Positions 25,701-37,700 of a stretch of DNA of 64,000 nucleotides are shown in pieces. Position 1 is the first letter of the stretch. The number at the start of each line of letters is the position of its first letter. Position numbers and translations under genes: made by a program. Below the pieces are notes generated by a model. The model did no database searches and was not told where the DNA came from. It saw only the letters and a list, made by a program, of their open reading frames with translations. This stretch comes from Candidatus Sulfotelmatobacter sp. (GTDB lineage Bacteria > Vulcanimicrobiota > Vulcanimicrobiia > Vulcanimicrobiales > Vulcanimicrobiaceae), in assembly GCA_035504415.1 (NCBI GenBank), contig DATJRY010000003.1:62001-126000 (forward strand), written 5' to 3'.

Positions 25701-28700
25701 TCGCAGATCGGTGCGCTTAGTGCGGGAGAAATCGCCGCGCTCAGCACGGCGCAGGTAGCGGCGCTCTCGAGTTCGCAGCTCAGTGCTCTCACGGCGGCGC
25801 AAGTCGGGGCCTTTACGACGACGCAAGCTGCCGCGCTAACCGCGACACAGTTGGGCGAGTTGACGGCGTCGCAGATCGGCGGCTTGACGGCGGCCCAGAT
25901 CGGTACGTTCTCGCAGGCACAGCTCGCTGGATTCTCTGCAGCCCAGGTTGCAAATCTGACGACGACGCAGATCGCCGGTTTTACCGCTGCCAACATTCAG
26001 GGCCTCAGCGCCGCGGACGTGCAAGCGCTTTCGACGACGCAAGTCGCGGCGTTCGTCTCGACAGCGGTCGGCGACGGAACATCGATCGCGACGTCGACGA
26101 GCTATCTCTCGGCGACGCAGCTCGATGCGCTCTCTACTGCGCAAGTGGCCGCTTTGACGATCGCGCAGGTCGGCATGCTCTCGCAATATCAGGTGTCGGC
26201 GCTCGGCGCGACCCAACTCGACGCGCTCACGGCCGCGCAGCTCGACGCGTTTAACCTTACCGACAAGTCGATCGACGGTATTATTTCGTCGACCCTCGCG
26301 AACGTGAACGCCAGTCAGATCGGGGCGCTTAGTGCGAACGAGCTTAACGCCTTGACGGCGACGCAGGTTGCCTCGCTGACCGCTTCACAGCTAAACGCGC
26401 TCTCGGCGGCCCAGATCAACGGGCTCACGGCGGCACAGGTAGATGCGCTGACGCCGACCCAGCTCAGCGAGCTGGGTTCAACCCAACTCGGCGCGCTCAC
26501 CGCTGGGCAAATCAGCGGCTTCACGCCCGCGCAAATCGCGGGTCTTTCAGCCCCCCAGGTTGCCTCCTTAACGACGGCGCAGATCGCCGGTATCAGCGCG
26601 GCCAACGTCCAAGGCCTGTCAATAGCCGACCTAGCCGGCCTCTCGGCCGCGCAAATCGGCGCGTTTGCGACGACGACGGTCGGAAACGGCGCGTCGACGT
26701 CAATCGCGACGAGTTTCTTCACCGCGACGCAGCTCGCTGCGCTTACGCCAACGCAGATTGCGGGCCTCACCTCGGGGCAAGTGGACGAGCTTTCGCAATA
26801 TCAGGTCTCGGCGTTGACCGCGCAGCAGATCAACGCGTTTTCGCCCACCCAGCTCAACAGTCTCAACGTCGCGGACAAGTCGATCCAAGGTATTTCGACA
26901 GCGACCCTTGCAGGCGTGAACGCGTCGCAGTTCGCGGCCTTGAGCGCGAACGAAGTGGCGGCGCTCAGTACAGCACAGGTCAGTGCGCTCTCGAGCGCGC
27001 AGTTGGGGGCCTTTTCGGCCGCGCAAATCGCTGCCCTGACGACAAGCCAAGTCGCAGCCCTCACCACGACGCAGCTCGCGGGACTGATGGTGTCGCAAAC
27101 TGCGAACCTCTCGTCGACCCAGATTACGGCTCTGTCGCAGGCTCAGCTCAGCGCGCTCTCGACCGCCGTCGTCGGGGCGTTCACGACCTCGCAACTCGCG
27201 GGCGTGACCGCGACCAACATCCAAGGCCTGACGATGGCTCAGCTGCAAGCGTTCTCCAGCACGCAAATTGCGGCGTTGCCTGCAACTGCAGTCGGCAACG
27301 ACGAATCGACCACCACCTCCGAGTTTTTAAGCCAAGCGCAGCTCGAGGCGCTCTCGTCGAGCCAGGTCGCGTCCTTCACAGTGACCCAGATCGGCGAGCT
27401 TTCCCCCTATCAAGTTGCCGCGCTCAGCGCGAACGACCTCAATGCGCTTTCGTCGTCACAGCTCAACGCGTTCGATACGTACTACGCGTCGATCCAGGGT
27501 ATCTCTACCGCGACCATTGCCGGCCTGAACCCCACGCAAATTGGAGCGCTGAGCACCACGCAGACCGCGCTGCTGACCGCTGCTCAAGTCGGGGCGCTTT
27601 CGGGCGGCCAACTCGCCGTGCTCTCTGTGGCCCAAATCGGAGCGTTCACGAAGCAGCAAGTCGAGAGCCTGTCGGCAGCACAGATGTCGGTCCTTGGGAC
27701 AACGCAGCTTTCTGGCCTAAGCGCAACGCAGATCTCGTACTTGACGGAGTCGGCGGTCTCGGGCTTCAGCGCCACCCAAGCCGCAAGTCTGACCGCGAGC
27801 CAGCTGTCCGGTTTCGGCGCGAACATCCAGGGTTTGAGCACGGCTGCGATTCAGGCGCTTTCGCCCGGGCTGGTCAGCGATCTCACAACGCAGCAGGTCG
27901 TATATCTTTCGCCGAGCCAAGTTGCGGCGTTCTCCACGGCGCAATTCGAAGCGATTACGCCATCCGCATTCTACGGCCTGACCGCGCAAGACATCGCCGG
28001 GCTTTCGAACCAACTCGTCGAGACGATCAGCCCGGCTCAGATGGGCGAGCTGGTCGTGGGACTGCCGGGTTTTAGCAATGGACAGCTCGCGCTCTTGACG
28101 ACGGAGCAGCTCTCCAGCATGACTTATGCCGCGGAGCTCACAGCGGGTCAGCTCGCGAGCCTTACTCCCACGCAAGTTGCAGCGCTGCCCAGTGAAGCGT
28201 TTTCGCAATTCAGTGCAGCTCAGTGGGGTGCATTCACCGCCGCCGACCTCAACGCGTTGACCGCTGCGCAGCTTGCGGCGACGAGGAGCCTGGCCGGCAT
28301 CGCGCCGAGCGTTCTCGCGGAGGTTGACCCGCGCCAGTTGGCAGCGTGGTCGGCGGTCTGGGTTCCGCCGGCCTCCCTGATAGATAATGCCGCTTCGAGT
28401 CCGACGACCCTCTCGATCACGAGCGCACAATTAGCGGCGTTGAGTCCCGATCAGGTCGAGGTGTTAACGCCCGAATTCTTGCTGTATGCGCCACAGGCGG
28501 CACTAACCCAGGCCGACGTGCAGGCTCTCGATCCCGATCAGGTCGAGGTTCTTACCTCAGCTGCGATGGCAAATCTCGCCCCCGACCAGATGCAGGAGTT
28601 GGACATCTGGCAACTCGGCTCGATCGATCCTACAAAGCTGACTGCTGCGCAACTGGCCGGTATTGGGGGCTTACTCGCCTACTTACCCTACGGAACAGCA

Positions 28701-31700
28701 GACGAGTTGACGGCGGCGCAAATCGCTGGCCTGAGTAGCGACGACCTTCAGGCGCTTCAGGCGACGGAAAATCCGGGCGAATACGAGATCAATACGAGCG
28801 AGCCGATCAACGACTGGCTTTTCACCGCTATTGCCGGCGCTTTGGTGTCGGGTGATGTCGTCGCCTCCGATACAGGGCAGCCGCTCTCCACCGATCAGAT
28901 GAGCGCAATCGGTCCCCTGACCGTCGGTGCGAATCCCGACTATGAGAAGATCGACCTGGCTAACGTTCTTCCAACACTGCTTTCGGCATTGGGCGCCGGC
29001 GGATCCATTACTCCGGTCCTCGCTGCGGAGACCTTCTTCGACATCACACCCTCGGAGGCAGCGGGAAACATATCGCCAGCTGCCGTCAATGAATGGTTAG
29101 AAGCGGGATCTTACGGCTTGACGACCGCGGAGATCGAGGCGCTTCCGACGTGGGATGTCTCCGCGATTGACGAAGGACATCTCCGCCTGCTTCCGACCAG
29201 CACGATGACCGCCTGGTCTAACGCGCAATTGGCCGCAGTCAACCCGACGAGCCTCGGCGGTCTTGACGGCTCGCAGTTTGCTGCATTCAGTGTGGCGCAG
29301 ATCGGTGCCTTCACAACTGCGCAGGCGGGCGCGCTAAGCGCTTCGGAGATACAGGCTCTTTCGACAGTTCAATTTGCGGGCTTCACTGCCATTGCGCTGA
29401 GCGGGTTCGGGGCAACGCAGCTAGCTGCAGCGTCACCCCAGCAGCTTGCCGCGCTCGGCGGGGCGCAGCTAGCAGCGCTGTCAGCATCGGCCGGCGTTGG
29501 AGTCTCAGCGGCCGACGTACAAGCGCTGTCTCCTGCACAGGTTGCAGCCTTCCAACCCGGTACCCTCGCGGCTATCAGCGATTCTGCATTAGAGGCCTTA
29601 TCGCCATCGCAGGTTGCCGCTTTGACGCAGCAGCAGCTCGCGGCGCTTTCGGCGCACCAGCTCGAGATATTGGGAATCACCGACCTGGATGCATTGTGGG
29701 GCGCGCAAATCGGCGTGCTCGACGGTACGCAAATTGCAGGCCTCGACGCTGACGAGATCGCTTCTTGGACGCCGCCTCAACTTCAAGCGATCACGCCGAC
29801 CGCGATTCCGGGCCTCACGGCGGCCCAACTTCAGGCGCTCAGTGGCGTGCAAATCGCCTCGCTGACGACTGCGCAATTCGGCGCAGTCACGGACGCACAG
29901 TTGGCCGCGCTCTCGGATAGCCAAATCGGCGCGATCACTGCGAATCAGGCGGCCGTCCTCACGCCGTCGCAAGTCGACCTGCTCTCGGGCGACCAGATCG
30001 GGTCGTTCACTCTGGCGGCGATCGCAGCGCTCGCTCCAAGCGTGATCGCCTCGCTGACTCCGGCGCAGCTGAGCGGTCTAACCGAGGCGCAGATCGCCGT
30101 GCTGACGCAGGCACAGATCGAGGCGCTCTCCGACACGCAGTTGGCCGCACTCTCGGGCGGCCAGCTCGCCGCGATCACGGCGGATCAAGCGTCCGTCATC
30201 GGGGACGGCCAGGTGGATCTGCTCGCACCCAATCAGATCGGGGCGCTCGACCCGACGGCGATCGCGGCGTTCGACCCCGGCGTGCTCGGTGCGCTCACGG
30301 CGCAACAGATGAGCGGGCTGACCGCCGAGCAGATTCAGGCCTTGTCGGACGTGCAGGTCGGGGCGATCACGCCGGACGGTGCCGCGGGTATCACCGCTCA
30401 ACAGATATCGGCCTTCTCGCCGGAACAGATTGGCTCGTTCAGTGACGCCGCTGTCGATGCGTTGACTGCCGCGGCTTTGTCCGCACTTTCGCTCGCGCAG
30501 ATTGCCGTCTTGAGCGAAACCGCGGTTCAGGACCTTTCGGCGGACCAGATGAGCGCGTTTTCGCCGGCGCAGCTGCAGTCGTTTAGCGACCAGCAGGTCA
30601 GCATGATCAGTGAGTCAGCCGTCAGCGGCATCACGATTGCGGCGATGCAGTCCCTCGGCGACGAGCAAATAGCCTCGTTCGACACGATGACGATCGCCGG
30701 GATGACGACGGCGCAGCTCCAAGCGCTTTCTCCCGATCAGGTCCAATCGCTGACGGCCGCCCAGTTGGAGGGGACGTTCCAGCGCGGAAACGGCTACGTC
30801 GGTGGCCCCTCCGCGTCGCAACTCGATGAGGTCGGGGCGAGGTTCATCGACGAGCTCACGCCGCAGCAAGTCGCCAACATCCAGTCGTCGGTCATTGGCG
30901 AAATCGCCGACAGCACGCTGCAAGAGTTCACCCCCGCGCAAGTCGCCGCATTCACGTTGCCGGATGTCGAGAGCTTGCGTCCCGACCAGGCCGCAGCGCT
31001 GACCGATGACCAGTTACAGGCGCTCTCCGACCTTCAACTCGGCCTGATGGGTGACGCAGATTGGAGCGCCCTCAGCCCGGAGCAGACAGCGCTGCTCACG
31101 CCGGCGCAGGTCGACGACCTTGGGCCCGACCAGATCGGCGCGCTCTCGGCGGAGGCGTTTGCCGCGCTGAGCTCGCCGGTATTGTCGACGCTCACGGCCA
31201 GCCAATATTCGGGCACTACCGCGAATCAGTTCGCGGCCGTTTCCGACGTTCAGCTCGGAGCGCTGACCGACAGTGTCCTGGGCTCCCTCACGGGCAGTCA
31301 GGTCTCGGAGCTCACGGCGGGTCAGGTCGATCTCTTGACGCCCGACCAGGTCGGAGCCCTGGATCCTGATGCGATCGCGAGCCTGGATCCGTCGGTCATC
31401 GCCGCGCTCTCTCCGGCGCAACTCGGTGGCGTCACGGTGTTACAGGCCGACGCGCTCACCGCTGCGCAAATCGGCGCCATGAGCGAGCCGCAGCTTGACG
31501 CGTTACCGGTCGCGGACCTGCAGAGCCTCGGCGCGGCTCAGCTGCAGGCGATCGATCCCACCGTGGTCTCGCAGCTCGATGACTCGACCGTCGAAGCTCT
31601 GTCAGCACAGCAAGTCGCCGATCTGACCGAGACGCAGTTACAGGTGCTGACGTACGATCAAATTGGAAGCCTGACCGGAACGCAGCTGACGTCGTTGAGC

Positions 31701-34700
31701 GGGAGCCAGCTCAACAGTTTCCTGGCGACGCAGGTACCCGGCATCGATTTCGAGGCGTTTCCGGCGCTTACCGACGAGCAGGTGGCGGAACTCGCGCCGA
31801 CGACGCTCGCCGAGTTCACGACGGGGCAGGTCGCGAGCTTCAGCGGAGAGCAGCTCGCACAATTCGAGGCGCCCCAGGTCGCAGCACTGTCGGCAGCCGA
31901 CCTTTCGTCGCTTACGTCCAACGCGATCATTGGTCTGACGACGGCGCAAATCGCCGAGCTCTCGACCATGCAGTTCAGCGGCTTCACGAGCAACCAACTC
32001 ACCGAGCTGAGCCCGACCCAGGTTGCGGCGATTTCCGAAGGCGTCGTCGACAGCCTCGCCGCGGCCGATATCGCAGGCTTCAGCGGCGCCGCGCTCGCCG
32101 CAATGGCACCCGACACGTTCGCCTCTCTCGACGCCGACCAGCTCGGATCTCTCACCACGCAACAGGCCCCGGCTCTCACGACGGCCGAGGTCGGAAGCCT
32201 CAGCGAACCCCAGGTCGGCGAAATCGGCGTCTCCGTGCTTTCATCGTTGGCGCCGACCGCGTTGGCCGAAACAGGCGCCGTCGTCGACCAAGAGTTCTCA
32301 CCGAACGTCATCGCGTCGCTCTCGACGTCGGACGTCGCGGCGCTTACGAACGCGCAGCTCCAGGGTTTATCCTCGGCCCAGGTCGGCGCGATCGATGCGC
32401 AGCAGCTGGAGGCCCTGGCGCCCGAGCAAGTTGCGGCCCTCGGTAGCAACATCTCCTCCCTCGATACCGCGACGCTGTCAACGCTGAATGACCAGCAGGT
32501 TGCCGCGATCGACCCGAGTGCCGTGGCCGCGCTTAGCGCCATTCAGCTGGCGGCCCTCGGCGAGGACAACATTGCGGCCCTCTCGGGCGACCAGCTGTCT
32601 GTGATCAGCAGCGCGCAACTCCAGGCGCTTTCGGCGCTCGAGGTCGCGAGCATCGGCGAGCTCTCGTCGCTTTCCACGACGGCGTTGCGTTCGCTCGACG
32701 AAACGCAGACGGCGGCGCTCAGCAGCGCGCAGCTGTCACAGCTTACGGGCTCGAACATCAACGACCTGCCAGCCGCGCAATTTGCTGCGCTCAGCGCGGA
32801 ACAGGCGGCGTCGCTCTCGGCCGATCAGGTCGGAGCGATCGACGCGGAAAACTTGGCGAACGTACAGGGGAGTGCACTGGCCGCGCTCTCGGTAGCGCAG
32901 ACGCAAGTCCTTTCGGCGGCGCAACTCAACGGTCTGAGTACATCGCAAGTCGAGGCTCTCGGCGGCGCGCAGATTCAATCGCTCGATCCTGAGGTTCTCG
33001 CTGACCTTCAGCCGCGCATCATCCGTGCGTTGAGTGCATTGCAGATCCAGTCCCTCACGCTGGAGCAGCTCGCGGCCTTGACCCCAGGGCAAGTCGCAGA
33101 CCTCAAGACCGATGCGGACCTCGCGACGGACCCCGACGATGCGGCTGTCGTCGATCTGACGCCGACCGAGTTGAGCAACTTTACCGCCGTCCAGCTGCAA
33201 GCGCTCACACCGTCGGAAGTAGCCTCGTTGACGGGTCCTCAACTGCAAGCGCTGAGCAACGCTCAACTTGCCGAGTTCCTGCCGATTCAGCTCCAGTCGT
33301 TGTCGCTGACCCAGCTGAACAGCCTGCTGCCCTCCCAAGCTGCCGCACTGGTCGTTCCGCTCGCGACGCTCGGCTACGAGCTCGAGGACATGGGCGAGAG
33401 CGGTTCGGTGAACGGCGGCGATTCCGCGACAGAAGGCGGTGCGCTCGTCGCGGGCGACGAATCGGGGCCGTCCCAGCCTAGCTTTGTCATCGTCGACGAC
33501 ACCGGGGGCTCGCAGACGCTGGCACTCGCGAGCAGCGCTCTTGTCGCGGACGGGGACTTCACCGCCACCACGAGCGGCGGAGGTACCCTTTCGGCAGCGA
33601 CACCGCCGGTGGGTTGGCCAGCGTGGTCGCCGCCGGCTGGGTCGGATCTGCCCATCGCGTCCGCGATGTATCCGGTCATCGACGCGGCGTTTCGGAGTTG
33701 GATCTCGACCGTTCCGGGCTATGGTTCGGGCGGCGAGAGCGAGTACGACGCGATTTCGTACGTCTACGACCAGCTCGATGCGAGCGGCCAATTCACGTCA
33801 ACCGAACTGAGCGCCGCAGGGACCGCGCTCGCCGGAATCTTCAATTGGGGCTCGATCGAAGATCAGGACAACGGCAACACTGGGGGAATGGAAAACGCGG
33901 TTCCCGGGTGGTCGTTCACGGTCATCCAGGCCGTCGCTCCGGTCGCGCAAATCACGGGCACGCCATTCACGGGTCTGACGGGTGTCACGAACGATCAGCC
34001 GGGTTGGTACTACGCGGCGGATCCGAACGACCCGACGTTCCAAATCGGCTACGACGTACAAACCGGCGAATGGGACTTCGAGAATTCCACCAACGGTCAG
34101 GGCGTCGTGAGCTCGAGCCTGGGAACCGCGATGTCGTATGATCAAGCCTACCAGCTCTACCAAGCGGCGTACAACGATGCGCCGGCGGAGAATCCGCCGC
34201 CCGAAACCTATACCGTCGCCGGCTTGACCACGGCGCCGGCGAACGGCGTGCAGACGTTCACCAACACCGGATCGTCGGCCTCATTGTTGGGCAACACCGG
34301 CGTGCTGTCGGATCCGGGTGACTCGACCGTGTTCGCGCCGCCCGGCACGAGTGGTGCTGCCGTCATCGGGTCGAACGGAAGCGTTTCCCAGACGATCAGC
34401 GGTCTCACCTCAGGCCAGTGGTATGCCCTGTCATTCTCAGCGATGACGTCTATATTCGACGAGCTGGCCCAAGGGAGCGATCAGCCGAGCCAAGATCTCG
34501 GATACCAGTCCGCGGCGCCACAGACGATCGAAGTGACGTTGGACGGCCAGGCTCTCGGCGTCTTCTCGACCGGTTCGAACGGCGATGTGAACCCGTACGG
34601 GACCTCGGACTGGCAAGAGTTCGCGACCGCGGCCTTCGTCGGCACAGCCGGATCGCACGTCTTGACGATCACCGGCATCGCTCCGGACGGGGCATCGTCC

Positions 34701-37700
34701 TCGATATCGCTCACGAACTTGCAATTGCTGACCGTCACGCCGGCGGATACACCGCAGGAGCCACCGGGTGCGATCTCGTCGCTCTCCCCAACGGCCATCT
34801 CTCAACTCGCGCCGCTCCAGCTGGTCGCAGCAAACGATGACGACCTCCAGAGTCTCGACCAGGCACAGTTTCAGGCGATAACCCCACAACAGATCGCGTT
34901 CTTCTGGGGCTCGCAAATCGATCGTTTCACGAGTACGCAGCTTTCTTGGCTCACACCGACGCAGATCGCCGGCCTCGGCGCCGATCAAATCGGCTGGCTC
35001 GGAAGTACGGTGCTCAATGGCTTCGGCTCGGGACAATTAGGGGCAGTTTCGTCGCTTTCGACCATCTCGACCTCAGATTTGGCGAACCTCTCGACGAAGA
35101 CACTCGAGACGTTCAGCGCGCAGCAGGCAGCGACACTCACGCGCGCACAGCTCGCGTCATTGGCCCCACAGCAGTTGGCGGCGCTCAATCCGCAAGCGTG
35201 GGGATTGTTCGATGCAGCGCAGGTAAACGGGTTGACGGCGCACCAGCTCGCAGCTTTGTCTCAGTCATCTATTGCCGCAATAAGCAATGCAGCGGCGTCG
35301 GGCCTTTCGATCGGAGGCGATGTCCAAGCCTGGGCTTCCGCTCCGGTCGCGGCGGCGACAATGGCGCCCTTGGCATCAATCAGTGGCAACGTCTCGCAGC
35401 TTTCGACGAGCGGAACAGTTGCGGTCGCACTGGCTACGGCCGGGAGCGTCGGCGGCGGAGGTGCCGGCGCAGCCCAACTTTGGAACGGCGAGAGTTGGGT
35501 GCAGTTGCAAGGTACCTGGTCGCAGGTGCTCGCAGGGCCGGACGGATCCATATGGGGAGTCACCTCCGCTGGCGAGGTCGAGCGTTACGTCGTCGACCAA
35601 TGGGTCGACCAGGGGCTCTCTGCGAGTAACATCGCCGCTGGGCCCGATGGCGCCGTCTATGCGGTAGGTTCCGCAAATACGGCCGGCGGGAACATCTACG
35701 AATGGAACAATGGAAAGTGGAGCGATCTGTCGCTCTCTGCATCACAGATCGCCGTCGCTTCGGACGGTTCGCTCTGGAGCATCGGGGAAGATGGAAATGT
35801 CTACCATGAGGTAAGCGGCTCCTGGATTTTGGCAGGCGCGAGCGCGACGAGCATTGCTGCCGGAAGCGGCGGAAGCGTACTTATTATCGGGCAGCAAAAT
35901 ACTGCTGGCGGGAACGTCTCCGAGCTGACTAGTACCGGATGGAATGCTGATTCGCAGATCCTAGCATCGGTCGAGGTCGACGCGTCAGGATCCGTAATCG
36001 GAATCGATTCGAGCGGCGATGTCCTACAGTTGCAGAATGACGGTAGCTGGAATGCGGGCGTCGGTAACCCGATCGGCGCGTATTCATACACTACGTCGGG
36101 GTCGCCGGGGCAGAGCTCCGTGGCCAATGGAGCGTATTCCGCACTCGAAGCTCTCGCCGCACAGTACACAGATGGCGCTTCGAGTGCTCAGTTCGGTGAA
36201 GCGTTGCAGCAGGTATTGGACGCCATTGCGTCCGGAACCGCGTCGGCCGAGCAGTATCAGCTCCTCAATGGGATCGCGAATGCCATAGCCTACGGCAATG
36301 CGGACGGGCCGACGTTCCGCGGAGCCAGCGGCGTGGCGGGCCTCGACGGTGCTAACGCCGTGGCGGCGTTAACCGCAGGTCTTGTGCTCTCAACTGGCGT
36401 CTCGGTCGACCCGACGACGCTCGCATTCCTCTCAGCCGGTGCTGCAATTCAAGTCGCCAGGCAGCTCGGCGGTGCGACTCCGGTTGAGGTTGCGTCAGTA
36501 CTCAGTCAGACAGAGGCGCCCTCTTTCAATCCCGTTTCTGATTTGAGTACGAGTGCTGCGGCGTCACTCGGCGCCCAGGCTGCGCCGGCGTATAGTGCCG
36601 CCGCCGCTGCTATAGCGCAGCTAAGCGACTCACAAGGCGACGTTTCAGCCGCCGTGAACTCGGTGCTTGGCCAGCTCTCTCAGAACGTAGCGCTTGGCGC
36701 TCAAGGAGCCGCGAACATCGCAGCTCTATCGATCCAGCAAGTCGAATGCTTGACGTCAAGTCAGCTCATCGCGCTGACGGCAGACCAGCTCGGGGGACTG
36801 ACGTCCCATCAGTTGAGTAGTCTCTCGATCGCTCAGATCAACGCGCTTCTACCGGGCCAATTTGGCAGCTTGAACGATGACCAGCTCGAGGCGTTCACGA
36901 CAAGTCAAATCGCGGGGCTCTCGGCCGGCTTATTAAATGCGCTCAATGCAGATCAGATTGCCGCTTTGTCGACGCCACAAATTGAAGCATTGACAGCAAA
37001 CCAGATTGGCGGCCTGTCCGGTGACTTTATCAACGCACTAAGTGCGGCGCAGATTCAGAGTCTTTCGTTCGCACAGATCGGTTCATTCGGTTTGACGCAG
37101 ATAAACGCGCTCTCCAATGACCAGACGTTCGCGCTGTCAAGTTCGCAAATCGAGAGTTTTGATCCGGTTGCACTACAACAGTCGATTTCGCAGTACTCTG
37201 GCGTCGGCGGTACAGTGCCGACGGAACCTATTTCGGTGTGGAACCCACCCAATCAGGCGCCGACGGTCGCGACGACGGTCCTCGTAACCAACGCGACCTT
37301 CGTATCGGGAGACTATTCGCAGGTTCTCTCAGTTCTCAACGGTTCGAACCTCCAGATTCAGCTGTGCGCCCATTGGATATTTGGGGATGACTCAGCCTCG
37401 TACGGCTCGGTTAGCGGGACCTCTCGGATTGATACGGCTTCGCTTCATACGTGGATTCAGATCTCTAGTGTCGATCAGTCCGGAAATACTGAGACTTTCA
37501 CCCTGGGGTTCTATCTGGATCCACAGACTGGGAAGCTCTACGGTGCGTTCAACGGGGACTTACAAACTGCAAGCACGCCGTATGACGATAGGGACGTCAT
37601 CGTGCCTCTGAATTTGGCGCCGCCCCTTGCCCCGATGGGGCAGCAGCAGAAGACGCTGAAGCAGATGGCCATCGACATGGTCAATGAGATGTTGAGATAT

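Noticed and set aside
23200-37200. Possible CRISPR array or non-coding satellite
   Set aside because: The repeats are in one uninterrupted frame with an 8-codon and 204-codon period and synonymous variation; there are no spacer-repeat units of CRISPR size.
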